Assembly (NCBI RefSeq): GCF_016811995.1
Contig: NZ_CP069159.1
Span: forward strand, 3,534,001-3,598,000
Source of the DNA: Citrobacter sp. R56
GTDB taxonomy: Bacteria; Pseudomonadota; Gammaproteobacteria; Enterobacterales; Enterobacteriaceae
Direction of reading: 5' to 3'
DNA: 64,000 bases
Below, piece by piece: positions 35,394 through 43,670 of this stretch; position 1 is the stretch's first letter; the number at the start of each line of letters is the position of its first letter. The translations under genes and the position numbers were made by a program. The notes below the pieces were generated by a model. It was given only the letters and a program-made list of their open reading frames with translations. It was not told the origin of the DNA and ran no database searches.

Positions 35394-36541
35394 TTCAACC
35401 CACACCAGGTTTGCCCTACGGAAGCCAGGCTTCCCCTGCACCCGGAAGTTTCGTTGCCTTGTCCCAGGCAAGACCAGGGTCCCCTTTCCGCTTTGAGAAC
35501 AACATGGGTTCCCCTGCGGTGGACGAGCTGATGGTGGAGATCGAACAACTGCGCAAAATCGCAGCGAATGAACCGGACCTGCTGGCCCGTCTGGATGACA
35601 TGCTGGAAGCACTCCGCGCCCATGATCAGGGGAACAAAGATGCGCCCGCCAGGCTGATGGAAACGGTAAGCCAGATGTGGCAGCGCCCTCCTCAGGACCC
35701 CGCTGTCGTGGCGCAGTTACAGCAGGTTGTCTCCACACTGGAAAGGGCGCTGGCGGCAGAACCCAGGAGCGAATCCCTGATTGCGCAGCTACGAGGTATG
35801 CAGGCGATGCATCCCGCGCGCCTGAAGCAAGGCACAGAGCTGACCGTGGGCGAGCTCCAGAAACAGGCGCCGCATCAGACTGGCAAGCTCGCCAATGGCG
35901 CCCCCCTGGCCCCTCTACAGACGCAGGCGCTTCTGACACAGCCAAAACCAGACTCTCAGTTGCTCTCTTTGCTGAGTACGATGGCGCTGAATAGCGAACA
36001 GCTGAGTGAGCTGACAAGCCAGGTCCAGTTGCGCCAGACGCAGCCGTTGCTCCCCGTCGCGGCAAACACGATGAGTCGGCCGATGCCGGGCTCTGGCGGT
36101 CATGAGTTTTCCCCCCTGACCCTGGACAGACAGCCTTCCCTGTGGGCCGAGCAGATGCTGGCGCCGCTGGTAGACCGCCTGCGGGTACAGAACCACCTGG
36201 GGGTAAAACAGGCAACCCTGCGACTCGATCCGCCCGATCTGGGCAAACTCAATCTCCAGGTGCGAACCGAGGATGACAGAGTCTTTATCCAGATTTCGGC
36301 AACCAACCCGGCGGTCAGGGATCAACTGCTGCAATTAAGCGACAGGCTGCGACAGGATCTGCTGTCCGGACAGTCGTACAGCCAGGTCGATGTCGAAATC
36401 GGCCAGCACGGCGAGCAAACCGACGACCGGCAGACCAGCGACGATGATCAACATATTGCCCTCGCCGCCGAAGGGCACGATGAACCCGAGGCTCGCTCGC
36501 TCGCGACGACCTCCGATTATCATCTGGACACCTATGTCTGA
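35390..36541 (+). CDS. fliK: Hook-length control protein FliK (LafE)
   Basis: 383 residues from a GTG start preceded by GGAGGAG. A long, poorly conserved Gln/Pro/Ala-rich ruler region (1-250) is followed by the FliK C-terminal switch domain (LRLDPPDLGKLNLQVRTEDD...IQISATNPAVRDQLLQL, about 267-315). The C-terminal tail is acidic and histidine-rich. It measures hook length during export and switches export substrate specificity. The start overlaps the end of the fliT-like gene. Confidence 0.88.
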   Translation: MIQPTPGLPYGSQASPAPGSFVALSQARPGSPFRFENNMGSPAVDELMVEIEQLRKIAANEPDLLARLDDMLEALRAHDQGNKDAPARLMETVSQMWQRPPQDPAVVAQLQQVVSTLERALAAEPRSESLIAQLRGMQAMHPARLKQGTELTVGELQKQAPHQTGKLANGAPLAPLQTQALLTQPKPDSQLLSLLSTMALNSEQLSELTSQVQLRQTQPLLPVAANTMSRPMPGSGGHEFSPLTLDRQPSLWAEQMLAPLVDRLRVQNHLGVKQATLRLDPPDLGKLNLQVRTEDDRVFIQISATNPAVRDQLLQLSDRLRQDLLSGQSYSQVDVEIGQHGEQTDDRQTSDDDQHIALAAEGHDEPEARSLATTSDYHLDTYV

Positions 36542-36577
36542 TTATCCTCTTTTCCTTTTATAACGAGACAGTTATCC

Positions 36578-37033
36578 ATGGCAAAAAATATTATTATCGG
36601 CCTTCTTCTGGTGTTGCTGGCTGGCGGTGGTGGTTATTTCTATCTCGGTGGGATGGAAGGAATACAGAAATGGCGGGAGGCGTCTGCCACCAGCCAAAGT
36701 GAAGGCCAACCTGAACTGCAGCTCTATACCATCGAAAAGGTACTGCTAACCCTGCCGGAGGCAGGTCAACCCCGGCTGCATCACGCCCAACTTGATGTTG
36801 TGCTGACCAGCTTCGACCCCAAAACCGTCGCGACCCTGAAGAAACTGGATCCTCTGCTGCGCAATATCATCGTCGAGACGTTCTCCGACAAGACATTCGA
36901 CCAGCTCAGAGAAATGAAAAATTTCAACACGCTGCAAAAGGATCTTCAGAGTGCGTTCGTGGTGGCGCTGGCCAGGTACAAGATCAACCTCGAACTGGTG
37001 GATGTGAAACTCAGTAAGATGGTCTTGCAATAA
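36578..37033 (+). CDS. fliL: Flagellar basal-body protein FliL (LafF)
   Basis: 151 residues. A single N-terminal membrane helix (IIIGLLLVLLAGGGGYFYL) is followed by a periplasmic FliL domain (LDVVLTSFDPKTVATLKKLDPLLRNIIVE). FliL rings surround and stabilise the stator. It lies 36 bases after fliK and just upstream of fliA, the order typical of lateral systems. Confidence 0.9.
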   Translation: MAKNIIIGLLLVLLAGGGGYFYLGGMEGIQKWREASATSQSEGQPELQLYTIEKVLLTLPEAGQPRLHHAQLDVVLTSFDPKTVATLKKLDPLLRNIIVETFSDKTFDQLREMKNFNTLQKDLQSAFVVALARYKINLELVDVKLSKMVLQ

Positions 37034-37045
37034 CAGGTGGCCGTG

Positions 37046-37777
37046 ATGTCGATGTTTGCCACCCACGATTCCGCGCTCTTCGAACAGTTCCAGGAGCGCA
37101 AACATATTGAAAGCGATCTGCTTCGGCAGTATCTCCCGCTCGTCCACAAGCTCGTCAACCAACTGCATAGCCATGCGGGTCCCATTATGGGACGAGAAGA
37201 TATGATCCAGCTTGGGTTAATGGCGCTGCTGGATGCGCTGCGCCGTTATCCAGGACAACTGGACGCCGGATTTATCAGCTATTGCAAACAGAAAATCAGA
37301 GGCTCCATCCTCGATGAGCTAAGAAGACTCGACTGGCGTTCGCGCGGCGCCCGCCAGGAAGCCCATCGTCTCAACGATGCGACCCGCCTGCTGACCCAAC
37401 AGCTCGGCCGCTCTCCCAAACCGGATGAACTGGCCGCAGAGATGGGTATCACCCTTGACGAATTGCGAACGCTGGAACAGGAGTCCCACGCGAATGCCTT
37501 GCAGAGTCTGGAGACGCTGCTTGAGCAAGGCGAGCATTGCCACCCCGCTGGCAGTGACACCACAGAACCCATGGAGAGGCAACGTTGGCTGGCACAGGCC
37601 CTTGGGCAACTGCCTGAGCCCGATCGGCTGGTGCTGAGCCTCTACTATCAGCATGAGCTGAACATGAAAGAAATTGCCGTCGTCATGCAAAGAACCGAGG
37701 CCCGCGTGTGCCAGTTGCATAAGCAGGCTATCTCGCGTCTGCAGGCGGTATTACAAAATGAAATGGAGTCGTACTGA
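37046..37777 (+). CDS. fliA: Flagellar sigma factor FliA (LafS)
   Basis: 243 residues from ATG 37046 (AGGTGG five bases upstream). Sigma-28 with region 2 (EDMIQLGLMALLDALRRYP, FISYCKQKIRGSILDELR), region 3 and region 4 (LVLSLYYQHELNMKEIAVVM.RTEARVCQLHKQAI). It directs RNA polymerase to late genes such as lafA and is held by FlgM. It is encoded in the cap operon, downstream of a sigma-54-type promoter, which gives a LafK to FliA cascade. Confidence 0.94.
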   Translation: MSMFATHDSALFEQFQERKHIESDLLRQYLPLVHKLVNQLHSHAGPIMGREDMIQLGLMALLDALRRYPGQLDAGFISYCKQKIRGSILDELRRLDWRSRGARQEAHRLNDATRLLTQQLGRSPKPDELAAEMGITLDELRTLEQESHANALQSLETLLEQGEHCHPAGSDTTEPMERQRWLAQALGQLPEPDRLVLSLYYQHELNMKEIAVVMQRTEARVCQLHKQAISRLQAVLQNEMESY

Positions 37778-38634
37778 TGTTAAAAATTGTAGGCATCCTC
37801 GTGGTGCTGATCGCCGTCATCGGTGGTTATATCTTTGCGGGTGGCGCGATCCGCATGCTCTGGCAGCCCGCCGAATACATTATCATTCTGGGGGCGGCTG
37901 GGGGCGCCATGCTGCTGGCCAACGACAAGGAAGTGCTGAAAAGCATCTGCACCCAATGCAAGCGGGCCTTTGTGAAACATGATGATGGCGACCTGTATCA
38001 GCAGTTTATCCTGCTGACCATGGAGGTGCTGGAAAACACCAAGCGTCAGGGGCTTAAGTACCTGGACGAACACATTGAAAACCCGCAGGAAAGTACGCTC
38101 TTCGCCAAATATCCATTGATTCTGGATGAGATCCAGTTGGTGACTTTTCTCACCGACAACCTGCGTCTGCTCTCAATGGGCAGAATAGAAGGATACGAGC
38201 TAGAGGCCATCCTCGACAAAGAGATCGGCGCAATCGCCGAAAAACGGCTCTCCGCCTCTCAGGCGGTCGGCACGATTGCCGAAGCCATGCCGGGCTTTGG
38301 TATCCTGGCGGCGGTACTGGGGATTGTGATCACCATGGGCAACATCGATGCCGGTATTGTCATCGTCGGTCTCAAAGTTGCGGGCGCGCTGATCGGCACC
38401 TTCTTCGGTATCTTCATGTGCTACGGCGTACTCAGCCCGCTGTCTGAAGCCATGAAAGCGACGGTCGAGCGCGATATGACGCTGCTCTACGCCTGCCGCG
38501 AGGTCCTGATCAACTTTGCTGCCGGTAAATCCCCGTTGATGTCCATTGACGCCGGTCGCCGCATGATCCCAGAAAAATACAAACCCACCTTCGCCATCAT
38601 GGAAAGCTGGATTGAAGAGGCCAAGGCGCAATGA
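37777..38634 (+). CDS. motA: Flagellar stator subunit MotA (LafT)
   Basis: 285 residues, four membrane helices (two at the N-terminus, two after residue 165). The conserved prolines of the ion path are present in AEAMPGFGILAAVLGIV and GVLSPLSEAMKATVERD. It forms the proton (or ion) channel with MotB and drives FliG. The ATG overlaps the fliA stop by one base, and its end overlaps the motB start (ATGA). Confidence 0.93.
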   Translation: MLKIVGILVVLIAVIGGYIFAGGAIRMLWQPAEYIIILGAAGGAMLLANDKEVLKSICTQCKRAFVKHDDGDLYQQFILLTMEVLENTKRQGLKYLDEHIENPQESTLFAKYPLILDEIQLVTFLTDNLRLLSMGRIEGYELEAILDKEIGAIAEKRLSASQAVGTIAEAMPGFGILAAVLGIVITMGNIDAGIVIVGLKVAGALIGTFFGIFMCYGVLSPLSEAMKATVERDMTLLYACREVLINFAAGKSPLMSIDAGRRMIPEKYKPTFAIMESWIEEAKAQ

Positions 38635-39575
38635 CCGAAAAAAGCGATTCCGATAAGAGACGCAAAGGGTCGGTCATCATCAAACGGGTGACCAAAGTGA
38701 GCAGTGGTCAGCATACCGGAGCCTGGAAGGTCGCCTTTGCCGACTTCGCCATCTCCATGATGGCGCTGTTCCTGGTGCTCTGGATCATGGGGGCGACGAC
38801 GGAAAAAGAGCGCAAGCAGATGGCGGAAGCCGTGGCCAGCAACAAGATAGTGGAACTGGACGGCGCCTCTGCGTTGCTGGAGGGGGCTGGCGGCAACTCT
38901 GTGCTGGAGGAGACCGTGACCTCATCATTGCCCTCGACGGAAGAGGAAGAAGAGACGCCAGAGAAGGCAAACGAGAACAAGATTAAGGAGGCTCTCGCCA
39001 GACAAGCTTCCTGGTACGAATCTCAGGCGCAGCTTGGCCAGTTGGCTGAAGACCTGTCCAGCACGATCCAGGCGATGAAAGTCAGCGACAGCGTCGTTAT
39101 CGAAGTGGTTGAGCAAGGGGTGAGAGTCCGTTTTCAGGATCAGGCCAAAAAGCCACTGTTCGCCAGCGGAAGCCGGGAACTTAGCGGCTATTTTGTCAAG
39201 ATATTGCGCTCTCTCGCGCCGGTCTTCGCGAAGATCAACAACCGGGTGATGATCACGGGCCACTCCGATGCCACGCCGCTCAACAATGCCTTTTATTCCA
39301 ACTGGGAACTGTCCACAGAGCGCGCTATCACGGCACGTCACGTGCTGGCACAAAATGGCATGAAGCCGGAGCAAGTGATCCAACTGGCGGGCTATGCCGA
39401 TACCATGCCTATCCAGGACAAAGATCCGTTAGATCCGGTCAACCGCCGCATTGAGATATTGATCCTGACCGAAAAAGGGGAAAAAGAGCTGAAGAAGATG
39501 TTCAGAAACAGCGCGGCCCCGATTTCCTCCGGGACTCCCTCTTCTGCGCCAGCCACACCGCAGGTTAAACAGTGA
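38631..39575 (+). CDS. motB: Flagellar stator subunit MotB (LafU)
   Basis: 314 residues. The membrane helix AWKVAFADFAISMMALFLVLWIM carries the ion-binding Asp38. A C-terminal OmpA-like peptidoglycan-binding domain (MITGHSDATPLNN...NWELSTERA...NRRIEILI) anchors the stator. Last gene of the operon. A hairpin from a repeat copy follows 38 bases downstream. Confidence 0.93.
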   Translation: MTEKSDSDKRRKGSVIIKRVTKVSSGQHTGAWKVAFADFAISMMALFLVLWIMGATTEKERKQMAEAVASNKIVELDGASALLEGAGGNSVLEETVTSSLPSTEEEEETPEKANENKIKEALARQASWYESQAQLGQLAEDLSSTIQAMKVSDSVVIEVVEQGVRVRFQDQAKKPLFASGSRELSGYFVKILRSLAPVFAKINNRVMITGHSDATPLNNAFYSNWELSTERAITARHVLAQNGMKPEQVIQLAGYADTMPIQDKDPLDPVNRRIEILILTEKGEKELKKMFRNSAAPISSGTPSSAPATPQVKQ

Positions 39576-39607
39576 AAACCGGGTTATGCGCAGCGGATAA
39601 AAATGTA

Positions 39608-39745
39608 CCCTGAACCCGCATCCCAGCGGGTTCTCCCGGCGTTACGGAAACACGTCGGCAATTTTCAGCCGGACTCTTCCCACACCAGGCCTATTGTGCG
39701 ATTAGCGCACCTTTAAGCAGCCAAACGGAAATCACTGAAAGTCAG
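39608..39745 (-). repeat. Structured intergenic repeat, copy 3 (partial)
   Basis: Matches 31809-31939 in the same orientation: shared blocks CCCTGAACCCGCATCC, TTACGGAAACACGTCGGCAA, CTTCCCACACC and CCAAACGGAAATCACTGAAA, around a divergent centre. It fills the gap between the converging motB and LafW-position genes and includes the stop codon of the latter. Confidence 0.82.
39613..39632 (+). terminator. Hairpin after motB, within repeat copy 3
   Basis: AACCCGC-atccca-GCGGGTT. The same hairpin exists in copy 1 at 31814-31833. It probably ends the motB transcript. No T-run follows. Confidence 0.45.
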
Positions 39746-40821
39746 GGTTCTTCTCGCCAGCGCTCGCCGACGGCCAGGATGTTCTGTACGGTGCCCCGCT
39801 GGACATTAGCCTGGGTGGTGAACAACACCAGCGGATGAGATGACTCCTTATCAAAGCTGGACATCACATGGGTCATCAGGGCATCGAGTTCATCCGTGCC
39901 CAAATCGTTGGGCTGTGCCTGCAATTGCCCCATCCATTGACTCTGCATCTGCTGCAACAGGAAGAAGTGCGACTCTATCTCACGGCCCAGACGACCGATT
40001 CGCCCCTGGGCCAGGGTGAGATCCTCTTCATTGCCTAACTTCCAGAGGCCGATTTCTCGCCAGGAGATATCAGGTTCCAGCTGCAACTTAATCGGCTCCC
40101 CCGTCGGAATGCGGACGCCCCCACCCCGGACGTAGAGCTGTCCGTTGACCGCCTTCCACTGCTCGATCGGCACACTAAACACCAGCCCACCCTCTTCACC
40201 GGGTCGCGAGCGGATCCCCAGTCGCGCAAATGCGCGGCCAATCTGGCGGATGCGGACATCCAGCAATGAATCTCCCTTAATGCTAAGTCCGGCACGCACC
40301 GGGCGCCCCCCCAGTAATATCAGCTCAAGGTGCTCATCACGCCCCGCAGGCGTCAGCAGGTTCAGGCCAGGAATGGAAAACTCCCGGATATCCTGATAAC
40401 CGAGTAGTGCCGGTCGAATCCCCTGGGTCAACAGACGCAGGCCGTGATAATGAGTCTGGAACGGGATCCGGGCCACTAACCGCTTCTGCTCCTGTAACTG
40501 GTTCGTCCAGCCCTTGAAGGAGCCTGCTTCTCTGATGGCGGCGAAGAGCTGCAACATATCGCGCAACCCCTGTCTGACCAGCAACAGCGCGCGCAGGGTT
40601 ATCTGCACCGCCGTCGCCTGCTGCTGGAGAGACCCCACCTGCGCCCAAAAACGGTGTAAATCATAGCGTCCCGGCAGAGGGCGTAATAGCGGAGCAGGCA
40701 GTTGCTCCAGCTCCGGGCCTTTTCGTGATTCTGTTACAGGGGAGCCCAGAGGCGTCGTAAAACGGCGCCTCTGAAGCCCGTCAAGCTGACCGGTGCGTGG
40801 GGTAGTATTAGCAACCTTCAT
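39742..40821 (-). CDS. Unrecognised protein at the LafW position of the hook operon
   Basis: 359 residues, no signal peptide or membrane helix. I do not recognise the family. The gene starts three bases after the flgL stop, as the last gene of the flgB-flgL operon, where lateral (Flag-2) clusters carry lafW, annotated as hook-associated. The N-terminal 100 residues are basic and proline-rich, and the middle (LELILLGGRPVRAGLSIKGD, GLVFSVPIEQWKAVNGQLYV) looks like beta structure. The C-terminus contains long helices and resembles FliK-like C-domains only loosely. The stop codon falls inside a repeat copy. Confidence 0.55.
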   Translation of the reverse strand: MKVANTTPRTGQLDGLQRRRFTTPLGSPVTESRKGPELEQLPAPLLRPLPGRYDLHRFWAQVGSLQQQATAVQITLRALLLVRQGLRDMLQLFAAIREAGSFKGWTNQLQEQKRLVARIPFQTHYHGLRLLTQGIRPALLGYQDIREFSIPGLNLLTPAGRDEHLELILLGGRPVRAGLSIKGDSLLDVRIRQIGRAFARLGIRSRPGEEGGLVFSVPIEQWKAVNGQLYVRGGGVRIPTGEPIKLQLEPDISWREIGLWKLGNEEDLTLAQGRIGRLGREIESHFFLLQQMQSQWMGQLQAQPNDLGTDELDALMTHVMSSFDKESSHPLVLFTTQANVQRGTVQNILAVGERWREEP

Positions 40822-40824
40822 GCA

Positions 40825-41748
40825 TTACATCATCTGGAATAAATTCATCTGAGACATATCCAGATAGGTTTTCTGTACCGCCTGCAGGGCGACCATCGAT
40901 TCGGTGAGGTCCATCGCTGCCTTTGCGTAATCCAGGTCGCCAAACTGCCCCTGTAACTGTTGGTTGAACATCAAAACATCGGTGTGAGAGAGCTGCATGT
41001 CGTCGACCATGTTCATGCGTCCCCCCAGTTCAGCAAGCTGCATGTTAATCGCATCCTGAAAATCACCGACGGCAGTCAGCAGGTCATCAGACGCCTGGGC
41101 AACCTGCTCCGGAGTGGCGTTAGGATCGCGCAGCACTTCCACCGTATCGTCGATGGTGTTGAAGATGTCATTACCGCTGCCGAAAAGCTGATCAAACGGG
41201 CTGAAGGCCGCGTCGATACTGGTACCTTCACCCACCGGCACCGGACGCGTGCCGTTATCGCCCTTATAGACCCAGGTGGTTTCACCGGTCACCGGATCGG
41301 TCTCTTCAACCAGAGGGGGTTGATCGGTCACATTACCGCCAAACATATAGAAACCGGTCGGCGAAGTGCCATTGAACTGCATCGCCAGCGCCTCGTTGAG
41401 CTCTTCCAGTTCGGCGGCATACGCCTCCAGTTCTTCCGGCGAGGCTGTACCAGAACCAATATTGATCGCTATCTCCGTGACCCGATCGCAGATAGAGTTC
41501 ATCTGGGTCAGATAGCTGTCGGCCGACATGAAAATGGACTCAAGATTATTGAGGTTGTCCATATAGGTGTTGATCTGGTTTTCACTGTGGCGCAGATCCT
41601 GAATGGCGCGGGCCGCCAGAGGATCGTCAGAAGGGCGCAGCATGCGGTTGCCGGTGGCCATCTTCGCCGCTGTCTCATAGTAACTGACATTTGATTTGAC
41701 CATCGCACTGTACATGGTCGTGTTCATCATGTTGGTACTGACACGCAT
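40825..41748 (-). CDS. flgL: Hook-filament junction protein FlgL
   Basis: 307 residues. Flagellin-like ends: MRVSTNMMNTTMYSAMVKSN and NRMLRPSDDPLAARAIQDL at the N-terminus, and DYAKAAMDLTESMVALQAVQKTYLDMSQMNLF at the C-terminus. Forms the second junction layer between hook and filament. It follows flgK by 59 bases. Confidence 0.94.
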   Translation of the reverse strand: MRVSTNMMNTTMYSAMVKSNVSYYETAAKMATGNRMLRPSDDPLAARAIQDLRHSENQINTYMDNLNNLESIFMSADSYLTQMNSICDRVTEIAINIGSGTASPEELEAYAAELEELNEALAMQFNGTSPTGFYMFGGNVTDQPPLVEETDPVTGETTWVYKGDNGTRPVPVGEGTSIDAAFSPFDQLFGSGNDIFNTIDDTVEVLRDPNATPEQVAQASDDLLTAVGDFQDAINMQLAELGGRMNMVDDMQLSHTDVLMFNQQLQGQFGDLDYAKAAMDLTESMVALQAVQKTYLDMSQMNLFQMM

Positions 41749-41807
41749 AGGAGTTTCTCACAAGAGAGTTCTACGCTTCCCCCGCCGTCAGGCCGGAGAA
41801 GACGCCA

Positions 41808-43169
41808 TTAGAACATGTTCAGAATAGTGGAAAATAACTCATCGCTGGTGGCTATCACCTGGGCATTGGCGACATAGTTCTGCTGATACGTCATCAGGTT
41901 CATCGCCTCCTCATCCATACTGACCCCGCTGACCGATGACCAGGAATAATAGGCTTGCTCCATGGTGGTCAGTGCCATCTCGTAGGCTTCACGCGCACTG
42001 GACGCGGCGCTGGCGACATGACTGTAGACCGCGTTATAGCTGTCGTTGAAGGTGTAAGAACCTCCCCCGAGTGAGTCAAACACAAAGGCCTGGCTCTGTA
42101 CGTTAAGCATGTTTTGCAGGTTGCTGTTGTCACCGGCACCGCTGGTCGGCGAGGAAGCAAAGGCCAGATCCGCATTGGTAAATCCCTCGGCCAGGGCGAT
42201 GGTGCCTGCCGGATCCGCCGGATCATAGGTGAACATCGGTTTGCCCGGATTGCCGTTGAGATCGTAGCCGACCACTTGCCAGCTATTGATGGCGTCCGCG
42301 AACTCCTGCGCAAACTCGTCGACATAAGCCTGCGCGGGAATCAACTCTTCCTGATAGTACTCGTAGGTCGCGCCCAGCGCGCCGCCGATGTCCGGATTGA
42401 GATAATAGACATCTTCACCAAAACGCAGCTCCAGCTTTCCATCGGAAGGCTGGGTGCCGGAGGTAAAACCGAGGGTCGCGGCCTCTCCCTGACTGACCAG
42501 CGGCTGCCCCTGAGGCAACGTGACCTGGATGGTGCCGTCACCACAGTCAATCACGCTGATATCGAGCATTTCGGAGAGCTGCAGCACCGCGACATCGCGC
42601 TTATCCTGTAAGGCGCTGACATCCTGTCCCGATGCCATTCCCTCCTGAATCTGCATGTTTAAATCGGCAATCTGTTGGGTGAGCGAGTTAACTTCCTTCA
42701 CCATCGACTGCATCGACTTGTTGACCTGTTCGAGCTGGTTTTCCAGGTTACCGTTAATGTTGTGCATCTGGTTGCACAGCTCGCGGGACGTATTCAGTAC
42801 ATCCTCACGCAGGGCCGTGTTACCGGGGTCCGCCATACAGGCGCTGAGCGCGGCGAAATAGCCGTCTAATCCCATCCCCAGATTTCCACCGTCGGTCGCG
42901 AAGGTGTTCTCCAGGGCCAGCATATAGCCCGCATAAGCGCCGCTATAGCCGACTTCCGTACCGGCATCCCAGGCCTGTGCCACCAGATACTGATCGGAGA
43001 TCCGCTGTACGCCATCGATACTCACGGTACCGTCTGCATTGGAAGTCAGCGCCAGGGTATGTCGGCTGTAACCCGGCGTACTGGCATTGGCGATATTACC
43101 GGCAGTGACGTTCAGCCAGGCCTGGGATGCCTGCAAGCCGGACATCCCGATCTGCGTCATGTTGCTCAT
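41808..43169 (-). CDS. flgK: Hook-associated protein FlgK
   Basis: 453 residues. N-terminal rod/hook motif (MSGLQASQAWLNVTAGNIANASTPGYSR), coiled coil around 140-200 and the conserved C-terminus (AMNLMTYQQNYVANAQVIATSDELFSTILNM). First junction protein on the hook. Its ATG overlaps the flgJ stop (ATGA). Confidence 0.95.
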   Translation of the reverse strand: MSNMTQIGMSGLQASQAWLNVTAGNIANASTPGYSRHTLALTSNADGTVSIDGVQRISDQYLVAQAWDAGTEVGYSGAYAGYMLALENTFATDGGNLGMGLDGYFAALSACMADPGNTALREDVLNTSRELCNQMHNINGNLENQLEQVNKSMQSMVKEVNSLTQQIADLNMQIQEGMASGQDVSALQDKRDVAVLQLSEMLDISVIDCGDGTIQVTLPQGQPLVSQGEAATLGFTSGTQPSDGKLELRFGEDVYYLNPDIGGALGATYEYYQEELIPAQAYVDEFAQEFADAINSWQVVGYDLNGNPGKPMFTYDPADPAGTIALAEGFTNADLAFASSPTSGAGDNSNLQNMLNVQSQAFVFDSLGGGSYTFNDSYNAVYSHVASAASSAREAYEMALTTMEQAYYSWSSVSGVSMDEEAMNLMTYQQNYVANAQVIATSDELFSTILNMF

Positions 43170-43657
43170 GATGTTTTACTCTCGCTACCCACTCGGTTGA
43201 TAAAGGGATGGTCCTGACTGGCATCCATGAGAGACACGCTGGCATAGTCATTCAAACCTTCTTCTACCACCCTGCCCGATGCGTCCTCTTTCCCTTTAAG
43301 GGCGACATTATTCTCCGCCGACTTAAATGCCGTCGTCAGTTCGCCCTGCTGCTGGGTCTGGCTGAACTGCCTGACGAGCATTTCAGCCAGACCAAACTGC
43401 CCCTGGGCGCCCAGTTGCTGAGCGAGTTGTTCATCACCCAGTTCACGATAAAAACGCTGGGTGTCGCTTGAAAACGGCGAATCTTCTGCCGCCAGGGCAT
43501 CGGTGGCATCGCGCATATGCTTGAGTACCGTCTTGAGAAAATGCGTCTCAAACAAGGAAGCCGCCTGCTCCAGAGCCTCCTGCGGATTCTCCTGCTTAAT
43601 CTGGTTGAGGGATTGCAGGTCGTAGTAGGCTTTCTCGGATTGCTCGATAGACTTCAT
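43166..43657 (-). CDS. flgJ: Rod cap protein FlgJ, rod-binding domain only
   Basis: 163 residues from the ATG at 43655-43657, which has AAGGTG upstream; a longer in-frame start would overlap flgI. It has the rod-binding domain (EQAASLFETHFLKTVLKHMRDAT...DTQRFYRELGDEQLAQQLG) but not the C-terminal glucosaminidase domain of E. coli FlgJ (313 residues). The peptidoglycan-cutting job must be done by another protein, perhaps the MltD-like enzyme at the right end of the window. Confidence 0.9.
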   Translation of the reverse strand: MKSIEQSEKAYYDLQSLNQIKQENPQEALEQAASLFETHFLKTVLKHMRDATDALAAEDSPFSSDTQRFYRELGDEQLAQQLGAQGQFGLAEMLVRQFSQTQQQGELTTAFKSAENNVALKGKEDASGRVVEEGLNDYASVSLMDASQDHPFINRVGSESKTS

Positions 43658-43670
43658 GTTATTCACCTTG

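Noticed and set aside
35196-36215. 339-codon minus-strand frame across fliK
   Set aside because: Antisense to fliK, Pro/Ala/Arg-rich low-complexity translation, no ribosome binding site. The plus strand has a recognisable FliK C-domain and coupled starts.
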